A stretch of 64,000 nucleotides of DNA from Nothopassalora personata (taxonomy: Eukaryota > Ascomycota > Dothideomycetes > Mycosphaerellales > Mycosphaerellaceae): positions 496,001 to 560,000 of the forward strand of contig CM066297.1 in assembly GCA_033816765.1 (NCBI GenBank). The letters are read 5' to 3'. The notes below the pieces were generated by a model. That model did no database searches. It had not been told where the DNA came from and worked only from the letters and a program-made list of their open reading frames with translations. Position numbers and translations under genes: made by a program. Positions 22,256 to 32,100 of this stretch are shown here, piece after piece. Every line of letters starts with the position of its first letter. Position 1 is the stretch's first letter.

Positions 22256-22829
22256 CGGCGGAAGGATCTACGAAGGCTACGCGTATAGTAGTCGAATATA
22301 AGGTGCCTACGAAGGCTGTATAAGGCGCTAAAATAAGGGCATAGGTTATGTATTTAGGCCTTAACCCTCCGGTAGCTAGATATAAGGACCTCTACCCTAA
22401 TAGTAAACTTAGCTATAACTAGCATAGAAGACACTAACCTATAGTGTCTTCTATCGGACTAAAAGGCTCGCTTACTTAGTCGAGTAAACACCCCCGATAG
22501 TAATAACATTAGAGAGGGAGGTAAGGAGAGAGAAGAGTAGAGAGAAGAGTATTTATTTTAAAAACAAACTTTTATAGGTATACTACGGCGCTACGTAGAT
22601 AGAAGATAGGCGCGTAGTAGGCGGCTAACATACGCGGAGCGCGCGATTACTCGTTATTATCCTCCTTATTATCCTCCTTATTATACTCGCCCCGTAGGGC
22701 TAGTAGTAAGAAGGCCCTATCGGCCGTAGTAGTATCGATATTTCTAGCCTATAGGAACTATAACTACGGTTAGCATAGGACACGTATACGATACGTATAT
22801 TACTTATAGTACGGCCGAGCTCGAAGAGC

Positions 22830-23750
22830 CTATTAAGGGCCCTATTCTACTCTTACTATAGAACTACGGACGTAGTAGCGGCGGCGGAGGAGGGGGTAGT
22901 AGTAGTAGAGGCGCCGGCGAAGCGTACGCGGGTGTCGCCTATACGCTTATTCTTATAGGTAGAGAACTGCCTCTTAGCCTAGGAGGAGGTTAGCCGATTT
23001 ATATAGGGAGCGATAGTACGCCGCACACGGCGAGCGTAGGGAGCGCTAGCGAGGCGTAGCACTTACCTCTAGGATCTACTCGCCTAGCTAGGCGTAGAGC
23101 TCGTACTACTAGTCTAGAGCATCCTACTCTTATTTAGTAATAGGGTTACTAAGCCCCTAGATAAGCTTATCGCGGTAGGCGCGAGCGGTACGTAGGCGAG
23201 CTACTAGCTACGCGATAGCGACGCTAGTATTACTAACGTAGGGGTGCCTAATGTCTCTATAGCGCCTATACTTCTTAAGTAACCCGCCGGTAGTAATACT
23301 ATTATACGTATCCTACTCGTCTACTATACTATTAGTAAGCGTATCGTAAGCGAAGAGCGTAGCGAATACTTACTACCTACGAAGTACGGGAGGTACCGTA
23401 TATATATCTTAATGTCTATACCTAGGCGCCTAGCTAGTAAGGACTTAGGGGTCTACGGCCCTAGTGCGCTAAACTTACGCTTCGCTAGCGTATCTAGTAC
23501 GCTGAGCGCGCTAGACATCTATGCTCGTAGTGCTAGTAATAGTGTTAGTAGTACTAATAGGCCCCCTATAAGGGCCTCCTAGCGGAGCTAGTCTTAGATA
23601 GCTTCCTCTAAAGCTATAGTAGTACTAGCGGGTCGCTAGGTAGTCGCTAGCGAGGAGCTAGTAGATCGCTAGTAGTACGGGTATAGTGCGCTACGAGAAC
23701 GTAGTATAAGGGAAAAAGAAGGAAAAGGAGGGAGAGGGTACGCTTCTTAA
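22830..23750 (-). pseudogene. Antisense six-Cys gene of GyA-2 (RIP-degraded)
   Basis: Lies between pol and the 3' LTR on the strand opposite to the element. Exon 1 ends (23363-23450) IYIRYLPYFV, which is CMRCLPYFV of GyA-3 with Cys-to-Tyr RIP changes. The donor gtaag and an acceptor tag follow. Exon 2 (about 23215-23330) reads DTYNSITTGGLLKKYRRYR and then PYVSNTS. A TATAAA-like stretch lies upstream at about 23780-23790. Gene position, orientation and intron agree with the intact copy in GyA-3. Confidence 0.75.
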
Positions 23751-23933
23751 ACCCTCGAGTTAGTTAACCCGGTAACTATAACTTTATACCTACCTATACT
23801 ACGATAACGATACGTACGAGACCCGTAGGCGGGTCGTATAGTAACGGAATCTACAAGAAGTAGATAGATTACTTATATAGAAATCTCCTAAAGCCGCGAG
23901 CTAAGGGTAGCTCGGCCTAGAAGGGGAGGCAGT

Positions 23934-24131
23934 TATAAGGGTAGCCTATAGCTAACCCTTACATGTAATGCGGCTATGCCCGGCTTAGTATACCGTACGT
24001 AACGCGCATACGTACACTAGGAGACGCGCATAGCGTCGATAGAAGAAAGTAAGCTTTAGTTTATCTACGATTAGAAGATCGTAGGCGTGCTATACATTAC
24101 GACATCCCCTTATAGCCTTAAGGCCCTTATA
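23934..24131 (+). repeat. GyA-2 3' LTR with polypurine tract
   Basis: 198 bp, begins tataaggg and ends cccttata, aligning throughout with the 5' LTR at 10316-10513. It is directly preceded by the purine run aaggggaggcag (about 23921-23932), equivalent to the GyA-3 polypurine tract. Confidence 0.85.
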
Positions 24132-25862
24132 GTAGCGTTATTAAGTACAATTTTAGTATAGTAGCCGTACCTATAGAAGACATCCTTATATAGAAACTTA
24201 GTAACCGTCTTAGAGCTAGGAGGTGCCCTCGTTACTCTAGCCTCGATCTAGTTACTAAGTACTTCGCGCGTAACTAGGAGGTATCTATTTTTATACACCT
24301 AGACGGGGTCTAAGTACTACTTCTTACTAATAACCTAAGGTGTCGATAAGTAAAGCTTACTAGCGCGCTAGTTACCTTCGCGAAACCTATAAGGAGCATA
24401 ACTTTAAACCTACGTAGAGACATTAGCGAAGTACCCGTCCTAGTAATACCGATCGGAAATAAGGTTATATACGACCTTAGCGCTGCGATAACCGTGTCTC
24501 TTATAGTATTCTATAACGATCTCCTTCTAAGCCTTATTTATTATCGTTAATTATAAGTTATAACGGTACTCCTCGGCGCTTCTCGAAGAATAGTAATTAA
24601 TCCCGGATAAAGAAATTAACGCTCTTCTTTACTAGCCGCCGGTACTTAGTACGGGTAATACTATCGGGCCGGGTCCTAGTTTCTATAACCTAAGTAAGTT
24701 GCTAAGAGCTTTTAGAATATTAGTCCCCGAGATGTCGTGTTTTCTAGATTTTAACTAGATAGGTATCGACCGGCTCCGGGTACCCGAATAGCTTATTATT
24801 AATTATCCGGTCGACTTTGTCTTCGTTAGCTTCTATAGGTTCCTAAAGTGTAGAGGGCCTACGAGACAGGGCATCTAGGCTAGTATACCTAGTCCCCGTA
24901 ACGTGCTTTACTTCGAACGTAAATAGCCTAATCTATACGACCTACCGGGCTATTACCGAGTTAGGCAGGTCTAAAGCCGGCCGGTTAAGCTACTATATAA
25001 GTGTCTTAGTATTAACCTTAAGGATAAAATTAACGCTAGTAACATATCTCTAGATCTTCTTAAGCCCCTTAAGGACCCTAAGGCATTCCCGCTTACTAGT
25101 ATTATATCTAGATTCTAACGCGTTCTAGACTCTACTCTTATACCGTACCGGGTAACGCCGTCGGGTACTGTCTATTAATTCTTAAGAAACGATACATTCC
25201 TATCTAGTGCCGCTAGTATTAACTAAGACAAAGATAGACCTAGTACTAGGTAAGTAGTAGAGGGTAACTAAAGCTAGAGCCTATATAAGATATCTAGTAA
25301 CCTCTTCTTTCAAGAACTGCTCATTTTCTATCTAGGTGAACTCGGCGTCCTTCTTTAGTAGCTTATATATTAGTCGAGCGATAATAACGAACTAGGGGAT
25401 CTATATCCGGAAGTATATATATAGCCCTACATAGGTGCGGACCTCCTTAATATAGGTAGGCGTAGGCTAATCTAGGATCTTAGCTATAACCTTTAGGTTA
25501 GGATAGCAACTATCCGGGCTAGTAACGTACCTAACAATCTTAAGCTTTTTGTATAACTATTAGGATTTGCCTCTAGTAACTACCGTACTAGCTCTTTCTA
25601 AGTTAGTAAGAACTAGATCTAGGGAAATAATATGCTTAACGACCTATTTCCTTAACCTAGGCTCTACTTCTATATTCCTATAGTCCTTAGTTAGTCCCTT
25701 AATACCGATGTTATCGAGAAACGGCTTCGCTCGATGCGAGATATAATTAAGTAGAATCTTTATTACCGCACGTACGAACTAAGTAACTAAATTAGTAGCT
25801 CCTTAATTGATTGATTGATTATTCCATTAACGTGCTATTTGAGTCAAAGACTATGCAACACG

Positions 25863-25880
25863 GGTCTCGAGAACGAGACC
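25863..25880 (-). other. Hairpin near the RzR 3' end
   Basis: ggtctcg-agaa-cgagacc: perfect 7-bp arms with a 4-nt spacer, about 56 nt from the 3' terminus in the element's sense. It is present in all three RzR copies. LINE/SINE 3' ends often carry a hairpin recognised by the partner RT; that role here is inference. Confidence 0.45.
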
Positions 25881-26488
25881 AAAATTTGAGAGAAGGAGAA
25901 AAGCCCCGTCGTACCCCGGACGTAAAAACTCCTTAAAAGATGCGAGCAACGCTCGCTATTCGAACCGTAAATCGAATATATTGCGGCGTAGTACGCGCGT
26001 ACCCGGTAGTCGTGTCTTGTCGAGAATTGCGGTTTGTCGCCTTGCCCCGGGCGAGACAAGTTTTGCGCCCGTGTCTCGTTCTTGTTTTAAAAAGCCAAGC
26101 CGGCCGTACCCGTACGCACCGAGCAAAATCCCAAGAAACACCCGTTGCCTCTGTTTCAATCCAGTCGCGTTCTCCGGTCTCGAGTGTAGCTCCTCGGTCG
26201 CAGTGGCCTCGCTGTCGTCCCCCCCTCGGCCTCTCTTGGTTCCAGCCGTGCAGTATACGTGGTTTGCGCCCCTAAACGCCTCTCTTGGTTCCAGCCGGCA
26301 GTTTACGTGGTTTGCCGGGACGACAGGTAGACAGCGCCTTCGTTGTTCGAGCGACGTGTACGCTATGTACGTCGCTTTCCCTTCTCGCAGTTCCGGAGTT
26401 CTTGTTTGTAGATTTCGAGCGTATCTCGTTCGTTCGGTTCGTCCGACCTGTCTTTTCTTGTTTCGAGTCGAGTAGGCTTGTATTTTTT

Positions 26489-26572
26489 CGAGAGAGAGAG
26501 TCTTAGTTTCTCTTCGTCGTAACGAAGATACTTACGTCGTCCGCCGCGTGAAGGCGCTCTCTATAGGACGAC
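26489..26572 (-). ncRNA. HDV-like self-cleaving ribozyme at the RzR-1 5' end
   Basis: Numbering from 26572 on the minus strand: P1 is GTCGTCC (1-7) with GGACGAC (31-37), seven perfect pairs. P2 is AGAGAG (11-16) with CTCTCT (73-78). P3 is GCC (18-20) with GGC (28-30), closing the 7-nt loop TTCACGC, which resembles the HDV L3 (UCCUCGC). P4 is TCTTCGT (45-51) with ACGAAGA (56-62), capped by TACG. J4/2 is GAAACTAAGA, with a CUAAG in which C67 matches the catalytic cytosine position. P1.1 is weak (C23-G38 plus a U-U). Cleavage 5' of G1 would fall exactly at the element/target boundary, as in R2-type LINEs. Function is inferred from fold and position. Confidence 0.82.
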
Positions 26573-28005
26573 TAGTAGCTCCTTAAGGTAGAGTCGTGTT
26601 ACGTACTAGGCTAAGAGGGGTTATAAAGGCTATTAAGTCCCGGTAGGACTTATCTAAAGTGATCTAATTATAACCTAAAAACAGGTCTATAAGTGAAGCG
26701 ACTCGGTACCCGGTAAAATCCTCTAAGAAGCTATCCGTGTCCGGTAGAATGTTAGCATCGCGTATAGTAACCTTATTTAGGAGTATAGCTAAATTAATTA
26801 ACTAATATAGCACATCGCTTCTAGAGGCATTAACTTTCTTTACGGCTAGGAACTAGCTATTAGAATATGCCCCCTATAAGTATTCTAGGATGTTGTTCTT
26901 AATCCGGGCCCTAATTATGCGTTTAACAACTGCCCTAAGACTTAGGTACAACCGGATAGGGCGTGCCTACTATAGCTTATAAGGGACCGTATAAATCTTC
27001 TAATGTAGTATAACGTCGTGCCTAATTTACCTTATGTAAGTAGAATCCTAAGCGAGGGCTGCCTCCCGGTTATAGAGTATCTTATTAAATAAGGCCCTTT
27101 CTATTACTAATAGCTTAATGCTAACCTTAATTAAGGTAAGCCGTTCTAGAGTAATCCGGCTACCTCGCTCTATACTTAAGAATTTCTTAGTTAAGTACTT
27201 CCCGTTAAACGGACCTTATCCTTTAGGCATCTTAGACTCTAGGTATAGTGCCCTACGCTTCTATTCTATATCTCCCTTAACTCGTAATTCTAGGCGCTCG
27301 TAAACGCTCGCGTCTACTAGCTTCTTCTTATCCGCCTTACGCTTGTACATCGTAAAGACCTACGGTATCCTAATGTTAGCTATATATTAGCCTACTTATT
27401 ACTTCCGTGCCTAAGCATTTAATGTAGATTACCTTAAGATCTCGGAGGGCTAATTCCCTTAAACTAAATAAACGTTAGTAATAGAATCTCCCTTAAACGC
27501 GCCTATTCTAATTTCTATAACTCGTTCCTTTATTCTAGCACTCCTAAGCAATCCTAATAAGTAAGCTAAATAGTTACTAGGCGTTAGAGCCTTGCCGGGT
27601 TCCTATAGATGCGTCGTGTCGCAGTCCTATCCGTTTTCCTTACTATAGCTATTTGCCGGTCCCGGGACCGGTAAATTAAAGTCCGAGGTTTCTCCGAGAT
27701 AGTACGAGAACCTTACTAATTTTATTAAATCCGGCTTTAGCAAGTTAACGGTAGGTTAAGCGCCGTAAATTAACCTACCCTTCTATTTCCCGACGCTTTT
27801 AACAGTTCTTAAAGGGTCTTACACCTATCCGAACTAATTAGGGTAGTAAACATAACACTTTTACCTTTACGGCTAGTAATAGTCCCCTTCTACGAACTAT
27901 TATCGCAGTTACGGGCAGTAAGCCGCACCTTACGGGCCTACGGTCGTCCTAGGATTGTTAGTAAGTTTAGATCCGAGGAGATAAACATATCTACCTAGTA
28001 GTAAA

Positions 28006-28409
28006 TGTTAGGTTTAGTATAACCTAATAATATTATAGGTTAAGAAGACAAGCTTAATCGGGTTTATTCTCGGGCCGATAGGAAGTCCAGGGAGAGTAAT
28101 AAAGCAGTAGCTGTCTTGTCTCGTAAAGACTAAGTAGTAGTAAGGTAGAGGTTAGGTTATAGTATATTCTAAACAGTAATATTAAATAGTAAGTTAAACG
28201 CCTCGAAACTATAGGGGGTTCTTAGCGTTCCTAAATATAAAGGAGATTCGTAGATCTCGGTAATTAGTCTAATCATTCTAAGTATAAGCAGTCTAATTAG
28301 TCTAAGCATAAGTAGTCTAATCGCTCTAAGTCTAAGCGCTTAGGTAGGATAAATTACGTATTTATCTTATCGTTATAATTCTAGGGTCTATAGGAATTAT
28401 TCCGTAACA
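28006..28409 (-). repeat. GyC-1 3' LTR
   Basis: 404 bp from tgttaggttta to ccgtaaca on the plus strand. It contains ttaaacgcc at 28194-28202, exactly complementary to ggcgtttaa beside the 5' LTR (34586-34594). It contains an array of related short units (agtctaat/aagcataagc) at about 28268-28330. Confidence 0.8.
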
Positions 28410-28427
28410 CTATCCCCTTCTTAGCCT

Positions 28428-28444
28428 AGCTTCGTCCCGAAGCT
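28428..28444 (-). other. Hairpin next to the GyC-1 polypurine tract
   Basis: agcttcg-tcc-cgaagct, perfect 7-bp arms, just outside the polypurine tract (28410-28422) of the 3' LTR. GyC-2 has the equivalent with the same or a covarying stem (52881-52897 and 59832-59852). Confidence 0.55.
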
Positions 28445-28482
28445 TCTTAAGCCGTTATCGTTTCTTATAGTAATAGTTAACT

Positions 28483-29030
28483 ATGTCTTCTTCCTCCTAT
28501 AAACGCCGTTAACGACTTACTTAGGATACCGAAGTTTCTAGTATCGAAATAGCTCTATACACGAATTGTTAGAAGTCTCGATCCTCGGGCGTAGTAGTAA
28601 AGTGTATCGTAGGTTCTCGGTCCGGAAAGTGTTCGGCCTATATTCGAAAAGGCTATAAGGATTGCTTCGTACGTCTTTCTCGTCCGGAGTAGGAACGTCT
28701 TCGCGATTCGCGCGATAATCTTAAGCTAGAGCTTAAGAGGATTAAAGAGGAGGAGGTACGGCTAAAGATACGTAAGATCCGTCTTCGGAAACAGCTACGA
28801 TTAGCTAAGCGTCGTACCGACGATGCCGTCGCTAAGGAGTTAGAGGAGCTCGAGGAGGAAGAGGCGCGCGAGGAGCTAGCGTCTCTTAAGCGGGCGTCGG
28901 GGGTAGAGGTGTCGCCTTCGCTAGTTTCTTTTTCGGATATCCTAGAGATGCCCGTAAATAACTAGGCGGCGCTTTCTAGAGCGGAGCCTTAGGGCGAGTC
29001 CCTAGGGGTAGAGACTTATTAGGGTATTTA
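28483..29030 (+). pseudogene. Antisense six-Cys/coiled-coil gene of GyC-1 (RIP-degraded)
   Basis: Opposite strand to GyC-1, between the 3' LTR and the tRNA-like unit. It starts ATGTCTTCTTCC (MSSSS). After in-frame stops it reads YTNC, VVVKCIVGSRSGKCSAYI and GYKDC. Counting Tyr at TAC/TAT as former Cys, the order is C-x2-C-x11-C-x8-C-x2-C-x6-C. A long Lys/Arg/Glu-rich segment (LKLELKRIKEEEVRLKIRKI, EELEEEEAREELASL) follows and looks like a coiled coil. The same gene occurs twice in GyC-2. Function unknown; a zinc-cluster DNA-binding protein is a reasonable guess. Confidence 0.6.
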
Positions 29031-29061
29031 TTCGTAAGTCGCGTCCCTATTCTTATTAATC

Positions 29062-29135
29062 GGCTAGGTAGCTTAGTAGTAGAGCGTAAGCTATCTACAC
29101 TCTTAAGGTCGTAGGTTCGATTCCTACCCTAGTCG
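29062..29135 (+). tRNA. tRNA-like sequence within GyC-1 (Pol III box A/B), probably not a working tRNA
   Basis: 74 nt. Acceptor GGCTAGG pairs with CCTAGTC (one G-U), the D-arm is GCTT...GAGC, and the T-arm GTAGG-TTCGATT-CCTAC is intact. GGTTCGATTCC matches the Pol III B box exactly and TAGCTTAGTAG fits a RIP-altered A box. The anticodon region is irregular: ACTCTTAA resembles a Lys CUU loop, but no proper 5-bp stem closes a 7-nt loop. A second copy is in GyC-2 at 52168-52241, at the same place relative to pol. Confidence 0.6.
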
Positions 29136-29169
29136 CTCGTTAACCGAGAGATCGATTATCGTTAGTTAT

Positions 29170-32100
29170 ATCGGTGGACCCATTTTTAGTATTGTCGGAT
29201 CTTTTACTAATAGTTTTGTAGGTTTTGTTTTAGTTCCTAGGTATTTTCTAATTCGTCGTATCCTTTCCACTTAATAAGGTATCGATAACCTGTCTTATCT
29301 AGGATTTTTTCGACTTTAAATTCGTTTTCTGCTTCCGGCTCGAAATGGAAGCTTTCCTAGTAGGGTGTTTCGGTGTCTACGGGTTCTAACTTAGAGATAT
29401 GGAAGACTAGGTGGATTTTTGCGTCTAGTGGTAGTCGTAGGCGGTAGTTAACTAGTCCTATAACTTTGTCGATGAAAAATGGTCCGACCTTAATGTGATC
29501 TAGTTTCTTAGTCTATCTTCTTGTTCTTAAGTTTTTTATAAGGAGATAGACCTTATCCCCCTCTTTTAGTAGAGGTGCTATTTTTCTCATGTCCTACCGT
29601 TATCGAGACAGTTTTTATTATGCATCTTCGATCGCCTTACGTGTTTCTTTATGTACTTCCTTAAGAGTATCCGTCGTTACGATTGCTCTTTCGGCTTATA
29701 GGTGAGATCTAGGTGTTCTAAATAGGTTAGGATCTTTACTAAAGTTCGCATAAAATAGTGTCGTTAAAGTTGTCTCCGATTTATGGTTATTTAGTATAAT
29801 CTGCGCTATTAGCAGTAATGAAACCTAGTTGTCTTATGCATAATTGATGTAGTGTCGTAGGTATTGTTCTAGCGTTTAATTCATCCTTTCGGTTTATCCG
29901 TCTGTTTCCGGATAATATACTATTAATAGCTTATATTTAATTCCGGTCGTTCCTATAAGCGTCTTCTAGTAATTTAATGTAAATAGCTTATCTCTGTCCG
30001 TTATAAACGCTTAAGGGAATCCGTAGTATCGGATAAGTCTATCTAGTACGAGGTATCCGAGCTACTCTACATTGTACGTTTCCGATGTAGGAATAAAGTG
30101 TGCGTATTTCGTAAGTCTATTAACTATAACTAGTATTATGTCGTATAGTTGTTTCGTAATTTAATCTCTTAACGGTAGGAGTTTCGTAATAAAGTCTATT
30201 GTAACTTCGTCCTATGGTTTTATAGGTAGTGTCCTAAACTATAGATGACCGTATTTTATATGTCTCGTAGCCTTATTTCGTTAGCAGTGTACGCATTGTT
30301 TAATGTAGCGTAATACCTTAAGTCTTATCTATAGAAATAAGAAACTGCGTTATATTAGGTCTATTGTCTTTAAAGTTCTAGGGTGTCTATAAGTTAGTCC
30401 GTCGTAATGTTGTCGTATGCATTCTTCTTCTCGATCCTTTAGTACCTAGTATTTTCCTTACGATATAGGGAATTGTTCGTCCCTATCGCCTAATATCCGT
30501 ACGATGTTGTTAAATTCTCTTATGTTAGTACTAAGACTTCCGTCGGGGTTTGTCTTTAGTAATTTATGTTGCACTAGTTCTTTTCCTTCTATGTAGTTGC
30601 TTCTTCGGCTTAGCGCGTCGGCGCGGCCATTCTCTCGTCCTAGAGTATATTTAATTTCGAACTTATATTGTCCTAGTAGCTCCGACTAGCGGGCTTGCCT
30701 TCGGGTAAGTTCTTTCGTTATCGTAAAGTACGTAAGATTCTTATAGTTAGAAAGAATCGTTAACTTCGGTAGGCCCTCAATATATACTCTCTAATGTTAC
30801 ATAGTAGCAACAATAGCTAGAAGCTCTTTATTATAGATATCGTAGTTCTATTCCGCTATAGTTATTTTCCGGGAGTAATAGGCTACTAGGTGTCTCTACC
30901 TATCGTGTGTCTATGTTAGACATGCGCCTATTGCTATATTAGACGCATCGGTCTCGATGTAGACTTCCTTACTACTATCGAATAGTCAAAGCGTAGGGGC
31001 TAAAGCGCATTGTTCCTTAAGTTTCTTAAACGCTTTAATCTGTTCCTTTCCCTATTTCTAAGTAACGTCTTTTCTCGTAAGCATCGTTATTAGTACTGCT
31101 GTTTTTACGTAGTCCTTAATGAATTTCCGGTTATAGTTCGCTAGTCTAAGGAATAATTGTACGTCCTTAACTGTTTTTAGTTCTAGCTATTCTCTAATTA
31201 ACTATGTCTTCGTAGGGTCGATCGTTATCCCTATAGTGCTAATAATAAAGCCTAAGAATTTAACTTCTTTCTTATAGAATTCGCATTTCTCGGGTACTGT
31301 CTTGAATCCTAAACGTGTAAGTCGTTCGAAGACGTCCTAGACTTGTCTTATGTGTTCCTATAGGGATCCTTTTATGTAGACTAGTATGTCGTCTATGTAG
31401 GCGATAACGTATACGTCGAGTAGGTCTCTAAGTGTTTCGTTAATAAGGTCCTAATAGGATGCGGGTGCGTTAGTTAATCCTATTAGCATAACTAAGAATT
31501 CGTAGAGTCCGTATCTTATTCTAAAAGCGGTTTTCCATTCTTCTCCTTCTACTATTCGTATAGCATAGAAGGCATCTCGTAGGTTAATCTTCGTGTACTA
31601 GTCCGATCCGGTTAATCTATCTTATGCTTCTTCGATATTAGGTAGCGGGTATCGGTTCTTAATCGTGATCTCGTTTAACTTCCTATAGTCTTATACGAGT
31701 CGTAACTTCCCGTTTACTTTTAGAACGAACATATATAGAGTTCCTACACTCGAGGTAGATCTTCTTATCTATCCTTTAGCTAGCTTCTCCTTTAGCTATT
31801 CTCGTAGGGTCTATAGCTCTTTCTTAGACATTTAATATAGGGGTCCCTATAGAGGCTCTTTCCCTAGCTAAATGTTAATCTTGTGATCCTATAGACGGTG
31901 CTTAGGTAAGGCGGTTTTGCCTCTCTCCTCTTTAAAGAGTCGCGACCACTTACGATACTCCTTAGGAATACTTAACTCTAAGATGTTAGTATTCTTCGAT
32001 GGTGCGTTACTTCTATTACTTCTAGTAACTTCGTAACCCGGCGGCCCTACGCTAGTGTCTATCCCGGTCGAAGGTAGTTCTTCTGTCCTTCTAGTCGGCG

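Larger units (their letters stand above)
10316..24131 (+). mobile_element. GyA-2: full-length Ty3/Gypsy chromovirus, RIP-degraded, split by GyA-3
   Basis: Plus-strand element with 198-bp LTRs at 10316-10513 and 23934-24131. Gag, pol and the antisense gene lie between them. About 6.9 kb remain once the nested GyA-3 (13549-20473 plus one 5-bp duplication) is removed. GyA-3 sits in the RNase H/connection part of pol, and the reading frame continues on the other side at 20474. The left flank is GyA-1 sequence (ggcgc) and the right flank is GyB sequence (gtagc), so no clean target duplication is visible. Confidence 0.88.
25807..26572 (-). mobile_element. RzR-1: ribozyme-headed non-LTR retroposon (SINE-like), un-RIPed
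   Basis: A 766-bp element read on the minus strand. Its 5' end is the HDV-like ribozyme at 26572 and its 3' end is a (TCAA)n tail, seen as ttgattgattgatt at 25807. It is flanked by a perfect 14-bp target duplication, tagtagctccttaa, at 25793-25806 and 26573-26586. The GyB-2 paralogue at 44809-44822 has the same site unoccupied (one copy, reverse complement). It contains a 49-bp tandem duplication (26229-26325) and a 7-bp hairpin near the 3' end (25863-25880). I see no RT or other protein domain, so it is likely mobilised in trans by a LINE. Confidence 0.85.
24135..28000 (-). pseudogene. GyB-1 pol (RT, RNase H, partial integrase; degraded)
   Basis: No intact frame. On the minus strand the RNase H/connection part contains equivalents of the GyB-2 motifs VLVNASGTR, RRYPVRYKSG and LDALSRRPS (at about 24830-25240), the last being the typical end of the Gypsy RNase H domain. 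Integrase zinc and core sequences follow to 24132. The RT block lies on both sides of RzR-1. Abundant TAG/TAA stops from RIP. Confidence 0.75.
24132..28005 (-). mobile_element. GyB-1: Ty3/Gypsy fragment, RIP-degraded, interrupted by RzR-1
   Basis: Minus-strand copy of the family seen intact in order in GyB-2. From 28005 downward it holds the region after protease, RT, RNase H and part of integrase, and it is cut at 24132 by the GyA-2 3' LTR. Its reverse complement aligns with 35700-37061, 44755-45177 and 60277-61590 of GyB-2. RzR-1 (25807-26572) lies in the RT region. No LTR of this family is visible. The 28005 edge abuts the GyC-1 LTR without a matching duplication. Confidence 0.8.

Noticed and set aside
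10311..24136. ggcgc and gtagc as a target duplication of GyA-2
   Set aside because: They differ at two positions in ways RIP does not explain, and the flanks belong to different elements.
25940..26506. Plus-strand open frames of up to 175 codons in each RzR copy
   Set aside because: They run against the element's own strand, start and stop differently between near-identical copies, and show no domain. They are chance frames in GC-rich, un-RIPed sequence.
25807..26572. RzR as a DNA transposon or MITE
   Set aside because: The two ends are unrelated (TTGATTG repeat versus CGAC), duplications vary in length from 12 to 14 bp, and one end is a variable microsatellite tail; these fit a retroposon.
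29062..29135. Functional tRNA-Lys(CUU) gene
   Set aside because: The anticodon arm cannot form a 5-bp stem with a 7-nt loop, and the unit is RIP-altered and repeated within a retrotransposon. Kept only as tRNA-like.
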